Shown: positions 9,843 through 18,376 of the stretch, piece by piece
How the letters are laid out: each line of letters opens with the position of its first letter
Position numbering within the stretch: the stretch's first letter is position 1
From: an uncultured Pedobacter sp.
GTDB taxonomy: Bacteria > Bacteroidota > Bacteroidia > Sphingobacteriales > Sphingobacteriaceae
NCBI RefSeq assembly: GCF_913776295.1
Contig: NZ_CAJYOJ010000010.1
Location: forward strand, 1 to 64,000
DNA length: 64,000 nucleotides
Direction of reading: 5' to 3'
Notes under the pieces: model-generated
Told to the model about the DNA's origin: nothing
Database searches by the model: none
The model's input: the letters and a program-made list of their open reading frames with translations, nothing else
Position numbers and translations under genes: made by a program

Positions 9843-10535
9843 ATGATTTTAGAAGTTAGGAAATTACAAAAAGTTTATGGCGATAAAACCGTTGTAAACA
9901 TAGCAGATCTGCAGATTGCTGCTGGTGAAACCGTTGGTTTAGTAGGAAATAACGGTGCAGGTAAAACGACTTTCTTTAGGATGCTTTTAGATCTGATCCG
10001 CCCAACGTCAGGTGAGGTGCTATCGAAAGGTGAAAACGTGATGCAAAACGATAACTGGAAGAATTATACCGCATCTTTTTTGGATGAGGGTTTCCTGATC
10101 GATTATTTAACACCTGAAGAGTATTTTATCTTTATCGGTAGTTTACACAATTTAAGTGTTGCCGATGTTTCCGCCTACCTTAACCAGTATGGTGAGTTTT
10201 TTAATGGCGAAATCCTGAACAGTGGGAAATATATACGTGATTTTAGTAAGGGAAATCAGGTAAAGGTCGGTATTGCGGCCGCTTTAATGCAGAAGCCCGA
10301 AATATTGATTTTGGATGAACCTTTTGCCAACCTTGATCCAACCACGCAGATCCGTTTGAAGAACTTGTTAAAGGCACAGGCAGGCAACATGACGACTTTT
10401 ATCTCCAGTCACGATTTAAACCATGTTACCGATGTTTGTAACCGGATCGTGCTGGTAGAAAAGGGGCAAGTGATCAAAGATTTCAAAACAGACGAAAATA
10501 CCTTAAAGGAGCTGGAGAGTTATTTTTCTGCTTAG
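9843..10535 (+). CDS. ABC transporter ATP-binding protein
   Basis: This 230-residue ATPase is the motor of the exporter whose permease precedes it. Walker A is GNNGAGKT (35-42), the signature is degenerate as FSKGNQVKV (134-142) instead of LSGGQ, Walker B is ILILDEPFANLDP (154-166), and the switch His190 sits in ISSHDLNHV. The degenerate signature is common in ABC-2 type exporters that move drugs, lipids or peptides. A clear terminator follows. Confidence 0.92.
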   Translation: MILEVRKLQKVYGDKTVVNIADLQIAAGETVGLVGNNGAGKTTFFRMLLDLIRPTSGEVLSKGENVMQNDNWKNYTASFLDEGFLIDYLTPEEYFIFIGSLHNLSVADVSAYLNQYGEFFNGEILNSGKYIRDFSKGNQVKVGIAAALMQKPEILILDEPFANLDPTTQIRLKNLLKAQAGNMTTFISSHDLNHVTDVCNRIVLVEKGQVIKDFKTDENTLKELESYFSA

Positions 10536-10565
10536 TTTTTGTACTAAGATTGATACAATTTATGC

Positions 10566-10597
10566 AAAGAGTCCTGATTGATCGGGACTCTTTTTTT
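10566..10597 (+). terminator. Rho-independent terminator after the ABC exporter
   Basis: AAAGAGTCC (10566-10574) pairs with GGACTCTTT (10585-10593), followed by a T run. It ends the DUF5687/ATPase transcript. Confidence 0.85.
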
Positions 10598-10714
10598 GTA
10601 AAAACAATTCCGGTTTATTGGGGATTGTGATAAAAATAGAGCGAAAACATAGCACTCTTGCTTTTTGGCATTGTGTTTGAATATATTGCTTGGTAATTAT
10701 AAATCTAGCATATC

Positions 10715-11392
10715 ATGAGTATTTCAAAAGTAAGAATAGCAACATTAAGTATAGGATTGGCTGTAGGATCAATGGCATTCCAAAGTTGTGATAGTTTAAC
10801 AAAAACACAAAAAGGTGCCGGTATTGGCGCAGCAGCTGGTGGTGTGGTTGGTGCATTAATTGGTAAAAAAGCAGGTAATACTGCAGTTGGTGCTTTAATT
10901 GGTGGTGCTATAGGCGGTACAGCCGGAGCTTTTATCGGCCGTAGAATGGACAGACAGGCTGCTGAAATTCAAAAAGCTATTCCTAATGCTGAGGTAATCC
11001 GTGAAGGTGAAGGTATCATTGTAAAATTTGATAGTGGTATTTTATTCGATTTTGATAAAACTGCTTTAAAAGATGCCGCTAAAACCAACATTCAGAGTTT
11101 AGCTTCTTCGTTAAACCAATATCCTGATACCGATATCAAAATTATTGGCCATACCGATAGTCGTGGTACCGAACAATATAATATGGGCCTTTCAGAAAGA
11201 AGAGCGGCTGCGGTTAAAGCTTATGCCGTTTCTCAAGGCGTTCCATCTTCAAGATTAGTGACTATTGGTAAAGGTTTTTCTGAGCCAATTGCAGATAATA
11301 GCACTGACGCAGGCCGCGCGGCTAACCGTCGTGTGGAAATCGTAATTGTTGCAAATGATGCCTTAAAATCTACCGCACAAAAACAAGGTTAA
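10715..11392 (+). CDS. OmpA-family lipoprotein with glycine-zipper segment
   Basis: This 225-residue protein has a lipoprotein signal with the lipobox FQSC (Cys25). A glycine-zipper region at about 34-76 (GAGIGAAAGGVVGALIG and similar) can insert into or contact membrane. The C-terminal OmpA domain (about 105-212) carries the peptidoglycan-binding pattern GHTDSRGTEQYNMGLSERRA with Asp148 and the later NRRVEIV. The layout equals E. coli YiaD and related proteins. It should anchor the outer membrane to the cell wall. It is monocistronic, with its own terminator. Confidence 0.93.
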   Translation: MSISKVRIATLSIGLAVGSMAFQSCDSLTKTQKGAGIGAAAGGVVGALIGKKAGNTAVGALIGGAIGGTAGAFIGRRMDRQAAEIQKAIPNAEVIREGEGIIVKFDSGILFDFDKTALKDAAKTNIQSLASSLNQYPDTDIKIIGHTDSRGTEQYNMGLSERRAAAVKAYAVSQGVPSSRLVTIGKGFSEPIADNSTDAGRAANRRVEIVIVANDALKSTAQKQG

Positions 11393-11433
11393 TACCAGTA
11401 TTCCCTCTACCTATGAGGTCAATATATATTCAA

Positions 11434-11460
11434 CCCGGTGCACACGCACTGGGGTTTTTT
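11434..11460 (+). terminator. Terminator after the OmpA-like lipoprotein gene
   Basis: CCCGGTGC (11434-11441) pairs with GCACTGGG (11446-11453) through one G-T pair and a four-base loop, followed by a run of T. Confidence 0.8.
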
Positions 11461-11971
11461 GTGGTGTCTGATGTTACCATCTGACACTGGATAATACTTT
11501 TCTTTGGTTTTTGGAAAGCAGGTTCCTGTGTTTATAGGTTGCGGTAATCCCGCCATCCGCTTTACCTTCCCTACGGTCGGTGCCCGCTACTGTCGTGTTT
11601 AGATAACGAGGGTTGTGCACGGAAGTTAAACTACCCTGCAACCCTAATATTTGTCCGGACGGAGTGTTCTTAAACGGGATCCGATTGCTATCGGATGAAG
11701 CAGCATCCTCCGATCTGATTTTTCATCAGCATCGGAGATCTAGCAAAAAGCCCGGCTGACATTAAAAAAAGTAGATAGCCTTGCTTTCCAAACCCTATAA
11801 ATAAAAAATAGATTTGTGTCGGATGGGCACACATCCTCCACCACGATGCATGCTGTGCGGTCTGGCGTTACCTTTCGGTTGAGTAAAATAGTGTCAGATA
11901 GCAATATCTGTCACCACGGAGAATAAAAATAGATTTGTGTCGTATTGGCGCACATCCAACACCACTATAAA
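11461..11971. repeat. Cluster of four REP-like hairpins in a 579-base gap
   Basis: Four related units, each beginning GTGGTG and ending GACAC on one strand, lie at 11461-11487 (plus), 11816-11844 (minus), 11891-11917 (minus) and 11937-11965 (minus). Units 1 and 3 can each fold into a 10-bp stem with one mismatch and a four-base loop. Units 2 and 4 are preceded by the same AAAATAGATTT sequence. Between units 1 and 2 are an inverted TTTGGAAAGCA pair (about 11511 and 11788) and a hairpin at 11708-11737 with CTCCGATCTGAT and ATCAGCATCGGAG arms. No coding sequence is apparent. REP units of this design are usually moved by RAYT (TnpA-REP) proteins, none of which is encoded in the window. Confidence 0.75.
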
Positions 11972-12322
11972 TTAATCTGAAGAGTAGATATCCTCAAAAT
12001 AACTCACGATCAATGATTTCATCAACATTTCCTGCTCCAGCATGGTGTAGGGTGGAATGGCTTTGACCAATTTCCAGTGGGGCCAGCCATCCTGATCTAA
12101 ACCTTCCAGTTCGTAAAATCCCATTTCGCTCAATAAACGGCAAGTGGCGATGTGCATCAACTCTTCTTTCTGGCGCTTACTATATTTCTTCGGGCCTTTC
12201 CCCAGTTCCTGAACGCCGATGAGGAAAAGCATGACCTTTAAATCAGGAAAATCTGATTCAAATTCGGTTGAAATCCTTTCCTGTAAAACTTTCCACTTTG
12301 CATTAATCTCTGACGGCTTCAT
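11972..12322 (-). CDS. Conserved-looking hypothetical protein
   Basis: I do not recognise a named domain in this 116-residue soluble protein. It is rich in charged residues, has no signal peptide, and is probably helical at both ends. Coding status is supported by a normal codon pattern and by a TATCTTTG -7 box (12328-12335, minus strand) ending exactly five bases before the ATG, the same arrangement as at hisS, ndpA and purD. It may be a small conserved Bacteroidetes protein of unknown function. It is divergent from the oxidoreductase gene. Confidence 0.72.
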   Translation of the reverse strand: MKPSEINAKWKVLQERISTEFESDFPDLKVMLFLIGVQELGKGPKKYSKRQKEELMHIATCRLLSEMGFYELEGLDQDGWPHWKLVKAIPPYTMLEQEMLMKSLIVSYFEDIYSSD

Positions 12323-12327
12323 AAACG

Positions 12328-12335
12328 CAAAGATA
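12328..12335 (-). promoter_or_regulatory. -7 box five bases from the start of the gene at 12322
   Basis: TATCTTTG fits TAnnTTTG and lies at exactly the spacing seen at hisS, ndpA and purD, suggesting a leaderless transcript. No clear TTTG -33 box is seen. Confidence 0.6.
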
Positions 12336-12426
12336 GTGCAAAAACGTGTAAGCCTTAAGTAAAACGTTCAGGCTTTTAACACCCGGGCTTGAATGGTAAC
12401 GGTATTTTTGGTTACATTTATAACCT

Positions 12427-13464
12427 ATGGATACCAATAGCAACAAAATAATTAATGCAGGTTTATTAGCTTATGGCATGTCGGGGAAAGTTTTTCATGC
12501 TCCTTTTTTGCAGGCGCATAGCGGATTCAATTTAAAGGCTGTAGTAGAGCGCAACCAAAAAAAAGCAGTAAACGATTATCCTGATATTACCAGCTACAAT
12601 AGTGTTGATGAACTATTGAATGATGAGGAAATAGATCTGGTCGTAATTAACACGCCTAACAATCTCCATTATGAGCATGCAAAAGCAGCTTTAAATAAGC
12701 ACAAACATATTTTGGTGGAGAAACCTTTTACTGCAACAACTGCACAGGCGAAAGAACTTTTCGAATTGGCCGATAACGTAGGCAAACAGATTTTCTTTTA
12801 CCAGAACCGGCGCTGGGACAGTGATTTTACATCTGTACGCAGGGTAATTGACAGTGGTAAATTAGGTAAACTGGTTGAAGTTCATTTGCGTTACGATCGG
12901 TACCGCAATGTGATTGGGCCAAAGGTGTTTAAAGAAACCCCGGTAGAGGCCAGTGGACTGTTGTACGATTTGGGGCCACATCTTCTGGATCAGGTCATCA
13001 GCCTGTTTGGAAAGCCTTTAAATTACCATAAAATTTTGGGTAAAAACAGGGAAGGTACTTTGGTAGATGATTACTTTTCAATTCAACTGACTTACCCGGA
13101 TAGTCTGCATGTTTTTGTTACATCGAGTATGCTGGTGGTAAACCCGCAGCCTGGGTTTGTTTTACACGGCGTAACAGGCAGCTTTATTAAACAAAGAACG
13201 GATATTCAGGAAGAACAGCTTTTGGCAGGTATGAAATTAACTGATCCTGGTTATGGCATTGAGCCTGCAAATAAAGATGGTTTGTTAACGACCATTGATG
13301 CTGATGGAAAAAAAACGGAGGAGAAAATTCCTTCGGAAACTGGAAGTTATCTGCCGCTTTTCGAAGCTGTTTATCAGGCGATAACCAACCATAAAACTTA
13401 TCCGGTAACACGGGAAGACGTTTTAATGCAAATTGAAATTATAGAAAGCCCGGTAACAACCTAA
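12427..13464 (+). CDS. Gfo/Idh/MocA-family oxidoreductase
   Basis: This 345-residue NAD(P)-dependent dehydrogenase has an N-terminal Rossmann fold with GLLAYGMSGKVFHAPFL (12-28) and the family signature VEKPFT containing the catalytic-site Lys99. The AYGMSGKVFHAPF form is that of the E. coli YdgJ / B. subtilis IolW branch, which reduces or oxidises inositols and other cyclic sugars. The C-terminal half is the alpha/beta substrate domain (YDLGPHLLDQ). It is the first gene of an apparent operon with the M90 peptidase (8-base gap) and the secreted protein. A TATTTTTG -7 box at 12403-12410 may drive it. The substrate is not determined. Confidence 0.9.
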   Translation: MDTNSNKIINAGLLAYGMSGKVFHAPFLQAHSGFNLKAVVERNQKKAVNDYPDITSYNSVDELLNDEEIDLVVINTPNNLHYEHAKAALNKHKHILVEKPFTATTAQAKELFELADNVGKQIFFYQNRRWDSDFTSVRRVIDSGKLGKLVEVHLRYDRYRNVIGPKVFKETPVEASGLLYDLGPHLLDQVISLFGKPLNYHKILGKNREGTLVDDYFSIQLTYPDSLHVFVTSSMLVVNPQPGFVLHGVTGSFIKQRTDIQEEQLLAGMKLTDPGYGIEPANKDGLLTTIDADGKKTEEKIPSETGSYLPLFEAVYQAITNHKTYPVTREDVLMQIEIIESPVTT

Positions 13465-13472
13465 CCCTGATC

Positions 13473-14246
13473 ATGAATTCTCTACCTTTTATATACCTTA
13501 TTCCAATTTTTCTGATCGCCCTGTATTTAATCCTGAAGAAAAAGAAAGTAGCAGTAACGCCTTTAACCGATGTAGACAAGAAAATACTTGACGATTATGT
13601 AAATTATTACCATAATCTCGATTCGACAGATAAATTGAGGTTTGAAGAAAAGGTAGCCACATTTTTCAGTACGGTAAAAATCGAACCGGTTGGTTTGGAG
13701 ATGACCACCCTGGATGAGTTGTTGATTGCTTCAAGTGCAGTGATCCCCATTTTTGGTTTCGAAAATTGGGAATACAAAAACCTGACCAGTGTTTTATTAT
13801 ATCCGGATACTTTCAATAAGGATTTTCAGTTTGATAGTGGCGAAAGAAATATTATGGGCATGGTGGGTACAGGTTACATGAACGGACAGATGATTTTATC
13901 GCGTTCGGCACTGCGCCATGGTTTTTCTAAAAGTGCAGGCAAAGAAAATACTGCCATACATGAGTTTGTACATCTTTTAGATAAATCTGATGGGGCTACA
14001 GATGGTGTTCCCGAAAATTTATTGGCACACGAATATACTTTACCATGGATTAAAATGATGCATGAGGAAATGGAAAAAATTGAGGATAACAAATCGGATA
14101 TTAACCCTTATGCCATCACCAATCAGGCCGAATTTTTTGCTGTAGTATCTGAATATTTCTTTGAGAAACCTGAGCAGTTAAAAGATAAACATCCCGAATT
14201 GTATTTTCAGTTAAGTCGCATTTTTGCCCAGCAACCTGCCGGATAG
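13473..14246 (+). CDS. M90-family zinc peptidase (MtfA-like)
   Basis: This 257-residue protein has one N-terminal membrane segment (about 5-22) and a cytoplasmic or periplasmic catalytic domain. The metallopeptidase motif HEFVH is at 163-167, and the C-terminal QAEFFAVVSEYFFEKP (218-233) supplies the acidic ligand typical of MtfA. In E. coli MtfA binds the repressor Mlc and is a Zn aminopeptidase that relieves glucose-PTS repression. Bacteroidetes lack that circuit in the standard form, so the role here is open. The membrane anchor is absent from E. coli MtfA. Confidence 0.85.
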   Translation: MNSLPFIYLIPIFLIALYLILKKKKVAVTPLTDVDKKILDDYVNYYHNLDSTDKLRFEEKVATFFSTVKIEPVGLEMTTLDELLIASSAVIPIFGFENWEYKNLTSVLLYPDTFNKDFQFDSGERNIMGMVGTGYMNGQMILSRSALRHGFSKSAGKENTAIHEFVHLLDKSDGATDGVPENLLAHEYTLPWIKMMHEEMEKIEDNKSDINPYAITNQAEFFAVVSEYFFEKPEQLKDKHPELYFQLSRIFAQQPAG

Positions 14247-14264
14247 GTTGATCAGTAACGAAAA

Positions 14265-15155
14265 ATGAAAATAATAATCACATTACTTTGGAGTTTGGCA
14301 TCATTCGGTGTATGGGCACAAAAAACTTATCTGCTTAAGCAAAATTACCCTACAGGGAATAAGTATGATTTTTCGTTTGTATCTGACCAGATCATCAATC
14401 AGAAAATGGCTGGAAAAAACATTAATTCCACACAAACCATCGGCACAGATTACATTTTTGATATTACCGAAGGGCATAATGGCGATAAGGATCTAAAGAT
14501 AACCTACAATAGGTTATTTATAAAGTCGAAAGCCATGGGAAATGCCATGACATTGAGTTCTGATGATCAGGATAGTACAAAAAAGAATCCTTTGAGCGGT
14601 TTGAAAGGTGCGTCATTTTATATGACGATAAGCCCAGGCGGTACGATAAAAACTGTTGCTGGCATCGATCAGATGTTAGATAAAATGGCTGCGAGGATGA
14701 GTAAAGATTCCAGCCAGGTTAAGCAGATCAAAAATGCGCTGAGTAAACAGTTTAGCACTGAAATTGTGAAGCAAACCATGGAATCGTCATTTAAAATTTA
14801 CCCGGAGAGGGCGGTTAAAATAGGCGATAGCTGGACTATTGATACCAAAATGCAAATGAGTATGCCGATTGAAACGATTACGCAATACACTTTGAAAGAA
14901 GTAAAAGATGGCATAGCTATATTGAGCGTAAAAGGCACATTAATTTCAAAAGGGAATTTTGAAGCAATGGGGAATAAAATGGAAGCAGATTTACAGGGGA
15001 CCAATTCCGGAGAGACCTCTATTGATATCAGGACTGGTATTGTACTGAATAGTCACCTGCGTGTAGAGTTGTACGGAAAAATGAAATCGATGGGGCAGGA
15101 TATCGATTTCGAAATGCAAGGTATTAATAAAATTACAGGGAAAGAGATTAATTGA
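14265..15155 (+). CDS. Secreted DUF6263-like protein
   Basis: This 296-residue protein has a signal peptide ending GVWAQ (about residue 19). The mature part is beta-rich with conserved-looking blocks GDSWT and TSIDIRTGIVLNSHLRVELYGKM. It resembles the DUF6263 family of exported Bacteroidetes proteins of unknown function. It is the last gene of the oxidoreductase/M90 operon, 18 bases after the peptidase stop. It is followed by a hairpin of TACCTC and GAGGTA arms (about 15162-15193) that may end transcription from both sides. Confidence 0.68.
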   Translation: MKIIITLLWSLASFGVWAQKTYLLKQNYPTGNKYDFSFVSDQIINQKMAGKNINSTQTIGTDYIFDITEGHNGDKDLKITYNRLFIKSKAMGNAMTLSSDDQDSTKKNPLSGLKGASFYMTISPGGTIKTVAGIDQMLDKMAARMSKDSSQVKQIKNALSKQFSTEIVKQTMESSFKIYPERAVKIGDSWTIDTKMQMSMPIETITQYTLKEVKDGIAILSVKGTLISKGNFEAMGNKMEADLQGTNSGETSIDIRTGIVLNSHLRVELYGKMKSMGQDIDFEMQGINKITGKEIN

Positions 15156-15201
15156 TTTATTATACCTCACAGGTTTCAAAAACCTTCGAGGTATTTAAAA
15201 A

Positions 15202-16188
15202 CTATAAACTACCCGTTAGCGCCACCAAAAACTCAGTAGGAATTTCGATATGAGGGATATGCCCACAGGCATCAAACTCAATAATTTTAGCGCCGATAAT
15301 TTTGGCCGCGGTTTGCTTTCCTAACAATTTATATTGCCCGTGTAAAGCCTGTTGATCTGGTGTAAGCAATGCCTTGCCGACAATGGTTTTGTCTTCCTTA
15401 CCGATGAATAAAACAGTGGGTACCTTTAAATTCTGAAATTCGTATACCACAGGTTGCTCATAAATCATCGTGTATGTTAACGCGGCAACTTTAGCCCAGC
15501 GTGGGTAATCTGAACTATTAGTTACGCCACCTGCAATGTCTACCAAATATTCATATTCGGGCTTCCAATAAGTAAAATAAGAACGCTGATAATATTTTCG
15601 TATGCTTTCTGGCGTGGTTTTAAGTTCCGTTTGGTACTGCTGTGCTGTAGTAATATATGGGATAAACGTTTTATAATCCTCTAATCCGATTGGGTTTTCA
15701 AGTAAAAGTTTTTCTGTTTTTTCGGGAAACATCAATGCAAAACGGGTGGCCAGCATACCGCCCATGCTATGGCCTAAAACTACTGTTTTTTGAACGCCCA
15801 GTGTATCTAAAAGCTTTTTGTTCCAGGTAGCCATTTGATGGAAACTGTAATGGATAAATGCTTTTGACGATTTACCGAAGCCAATCTGATCAGGAACAAT
15901 TACCCGGTAACCGATATTGCTGAGGGCTTTGATGACATTGGTCCAATAGTAGCCGCCAAAGTTTTTTCCATGAAACAGGATCGCTGTTTTGCCATTGGCA
16001 TTAGAAGTGGGGGCAACATCCATATAGGCCATTTTAATATCCTGTCCTTCGGTATTGATGGGGAAATACTTAACCGGATAAGGATATTTAACATTATCTA
16101 GTGTGATGGATAATGTATCTGTTTTTTGTGCTTTGAGCTGGCCAAAAACGAATAAAAAGATAGCAAATAAAAGGAAAAACTTTTTCAC
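15202..16188 (-). CDS. Secreted alpha/beta hydrolase
   Basis: This 328-residue exported hydrolase has a signal peptide (1-21, ending LKAQ). The alpha/beta fold is evident: oxyanion-hole LLFHGKNFGGYYW (70-82), nucleophile Ser141 in GHSMGG, acid Asp266 in GKEDKT and His310 in CGHIPHIE. Such proteins are periplasmic esterases, peroxidase-like hydrolases or haloalkane-type enzymes. No substrate can be assigned. It is transcribed alone, convergent with the DUF6263-like gene. Confidence 0.88.
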   Translation of the reverse strand: MKKFFLLFAIFLFVFGQLKAQKTDTLSITLDNVKYPYPVKYFPINTEGQDIKMAYMDVAPTSNANGKTAILFHGKNFGGYYWTNVIKALSNIGYRVIVPDQIGFGKSSKAFIHYSFHQMATWNKKLLDTLGVQKTVVLGHSMGGMLATRFALMFPEKTEKLLLENPIGLEDYKTFIPYITTAQQYQTELKTTPESIRKYYQRSYFTYWKPEYEYLVDIAGGVTNSSDYPRWAKVAALTYTMIYEQPVVYEFQNLKVPTVLFIGKEDKTIVGKALLTPDQQALHGQYKLLGKQTAAKIIGAKIIEFDACGHIPHIEIPTEFLVALTGSL

Positions 16189-16313
16189 AGGTCCGGTATT
16201 GATCTAAAATTAAACTAATTGGCCCAAGTTAAACTTTTGCCAATTAGTTAGCTTAAAAATCATGCCTTTTTTACATGACTCGTGAATAGATGTTAACCTT
16301 TATGCGTTTCGAA

Positions 16314-17162
16314 TTAATTTTTTAGCATCTGTTTTAAATATTTTACAGGCATCTGCACTTTGGTTTCATCGGCAAGGTTTCCGGAAATGTTATTTATTAT
16401 GATGTTTTCTATGGAAAGAGCTGTGTGATCAGATGTATTGATTTTCAGATTATCGATTCTGTATTTTTCAGGCAATTTTTCATCCCCTGTTATTTCGATT
16501 TTTGATTCTCCTTTAGCATTAATTGCTAACCAATTGTAATTGACTTCGCCAGTTCTAAATTCACTTTCATTTATATTTGATTCTATTTTATTAATAGAAT
16601 TGCTGCCCGGTATAATATCTTGAACATGGTCGGCATTAATTGTTAGTACTTTCAATCTGGCCGTAGATTCAAAACTTAAGTGGCTCATATCTTTTGCCTC
16701 TATAATCAATGAATCTGCATTAATATCAACGTAGAGGGCGCCCGCTTTTGCTATGCTGATTTTGGAAATGTTGTTGCCATAAATAAAAATTGTTGGTGAG
16801 TAGGGTAGTTTTTGATCACCGTTTTTCATTGTAATTTGCAATGTACCATTCTTGTCTACTGCAAAACCAAAATTATCTGCAATGTCTGTTGAAATTTTTA
16901 TTCCGCTTTTTTCGTCTTTAATTATTTTAATGTTTAAATAAGCGTCATTCGCATTGGCAATATTTATTGCTGAGAATGTGCTTGTTTCTAAACTTTTAGC
17001 TTCTGGCGATTTTTTATCAAAACTGTTATAGCCGTCAACATAGTCCTTTTGGGAGCTATTTTGGTCTTGGTAATTCAATTTGACATTTACAGCCACAACA
17101 AATATTGGGATAATAATCAGCAGCGCTGCAAGTGCGATGAGTAGTTTATTACTTGTTTTCAT
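16314..17162 (-). CDS. Membrane-anchored GIN-domain-like (DUF2807-type) protein
   Basis: This 282-residue protein has one N-terminal membrane helix (about 7-27). The remainder is a repetitive beta structure with blocks such as FSAINIANANDAYLNIKI, ISKISIAKAGALYVDI and KGESKIEITGDE, resembling the beta-helical head domain DUF2807. These proteins often sit beside GntR or anti-sigma regulators in Bacteroidetes. Its start overlaps the end of the GntR gene by 14 bases, so translation is probably coupled. The function is unknown; it may sense or shield an envelope component handled by the ABC exporter encoded upstream. Confidence 0.72.
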   Translation of the reverse strand: MKTSNKLLIALAALLIIIPIFVVAVNVKLNYQDQNSSQKDYVDGYNSFDKKSPEAKSLETSTFSAINIANANDAYLNIKIIKDEKSGIKISTDIADNFGFAVDKNGTLQITMKNGDQKLPYSPTIFIYGNNISKISIAKAGALYVDINADSLIIEAKDMSHLSFESTARLKVLTINADHVQDIIPGSNSINKIESNINESEFRTGEVNYNWLAINAKGESKIEITGDEKLPEKYRIDNLKINTSDHTALSIENIIINNISGNLADETKVQMPVKYLKQMLKN

Positions 17163-17541
17163 GATTTTTAGCGTTAAAGTTTTCTTTTACAAATGTTTTG
17201 TATTGGTTTTCAAGTTCATCAAAACCGATGTTCAGCAAGTAAATATTCCTGAACAAGACGGGTAGCTCATCTGCCATGAACTGTTGCTTTCGGTAGTTTT
17301 TAACATGTTCAGTTGCAGCTTCATCTACGAAAAAACCTATTCCCCTCCTATTGTTAATGATGTTTTTACTTTGTAACAACTCGTAGGTACGCATGACAGT
17401 ATTGGGGTTTACTTCCATTTCTATAGCCAGTTCCCTTACCGAGGGAACTTTATCGTCGGCTTTCCATTTTCCTAACAGAATATGCTCACACACATACTCT
17501 GCGATTTGAAGGTATATTGCCTTGTTATCTCTAAATTCCAT
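17149..17541 (-). CDS. GntR-family regulator (YtrA-like)
   Basis: This 130-residue repressor has a winged-helix domain in residues 1-75 (DKVPSVRELAIEMEVNPNTV, then RGIGFFV) and only a short C-terminal helical tail, as in the YtrA subfamily that controls ABC transporters. It is the third gene of its operon, after ATPase and permease. A 20-bp near-palindrome just upstream of the operon (19211-19230) is its likely operator, implying autoregulation. Confidence 0.9.
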   Translation of the reverse strand: MEFRDNKAIYLQIAEYVCEHILLGKWKADDKVPSVRELAIEMEVNPNTVMRTYELLQSKNIINNRRGIGFFVDEAATEHVKNYRKQQFMADELPVLFRNIYLLNIGFDELENQYKTFVKENFNAKNHENK

Positions 17542-17557
17542 ATCTATACCTTTTTAA

Positions 17558-18373
17558 TTAAACTTCTTTTTCTTTGAGGCGGACATAAGTGATCAGCCAA
17601 ATAATTAAACTAAGTGCAACTGACGACCAAAAAAAGATGGCAAGTACAAAATCTTTTTCTACATGATCTACAGTGTATATGCGGCTTTTACCTGCTGTTA
17701 TCCAATTTCCAAACTTAATGGTGAAGAAAATGATGAATGAAAATAATGCTGTTATGGATAAAGCTGTTTTGATGTAATGAAATCGGTTAAAATAGATAGA
17801 GCCTAGCAGAAAAATGCCCGAGAAGAAAAAAGGCATTGCAAATAAAAACTTGAACTCTTTTTCCGAAGTTAAATCATCAAACAATGTGCTGAAGGAAACT
17901 GCGGTTAGCTTACCCGTATTGTAGTTTGTCGCTTTGCTATGCTGCCATAACTCATTGAAATAGTTTAAAAAAATTGCATCAATTATGTAGAAAATAAGCA
18001 GATAACTAATGAGACTAAGAATAGTAGAAAAAAGAATCGCACAAATAAACTTTTCGGTAACGGAGGCGGGTGTCATTAACTCCATAATGGCCTTTGGCTT
18101 TTGACCAAATGCACTAAAATAAGTGCTGGCTTGAATGGTCAGGAACAGGAAGCCTATAGCAATAAAAACAGGCAGCCGGAAACCCAGCTGAACATGACCA
18201 TGATCGTCCCATTTGTAAAAAAATGAACGGTTGAAATCGGGCGCATTAAAAAAATAAAAGGCAATTAAAATTCCGATTAGTACCACCAGGCTCATTAAAT
18301 AGATTTTTCCAAATTCCAGCCATTGTCTTTTAAGCAATAAGCCAAATCGATTGATATTAAAAGTGTTGTTCAT
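17558..18373 (-). CDS. ABC transporter permease-like membrane protein
   Basis: This 271-residue protein has about six hydrophobic segments. No Pfam name is certain, but its place between an ABC ATPase and a YtrA-type regulator and its ABC-2-like layout make it the membrane subunit of the transporter. The ATPase stop is three bases upstream of its start. Confidence 0.75.
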   Translation of the reverse strand: MNNTFNINRFGLLLKRQWLEFGKIYLMSLVVLIGILIAFYFFNAPDFNRSFFYKWDDHGHVQLGFRLPVFIAIGFLFLTIQASTYFSAFGQKPKAIMELMTPASVTEKFICAILFSTILSLISYLLIFYIIDAIFLNYFNELWQHSKATNYNTGKLTAVSFSTLFDDLTSEKEFKFLFAMPFFFSGIFLLGSIYFNRFHYIKTALSITALFSFIIFFTIKFGNWITAGKSRIYTVDHVEKDFVLAIFFWSSVALSLIIWLITYVRLKEKEV

Positions 18374-18376
18374 CGC

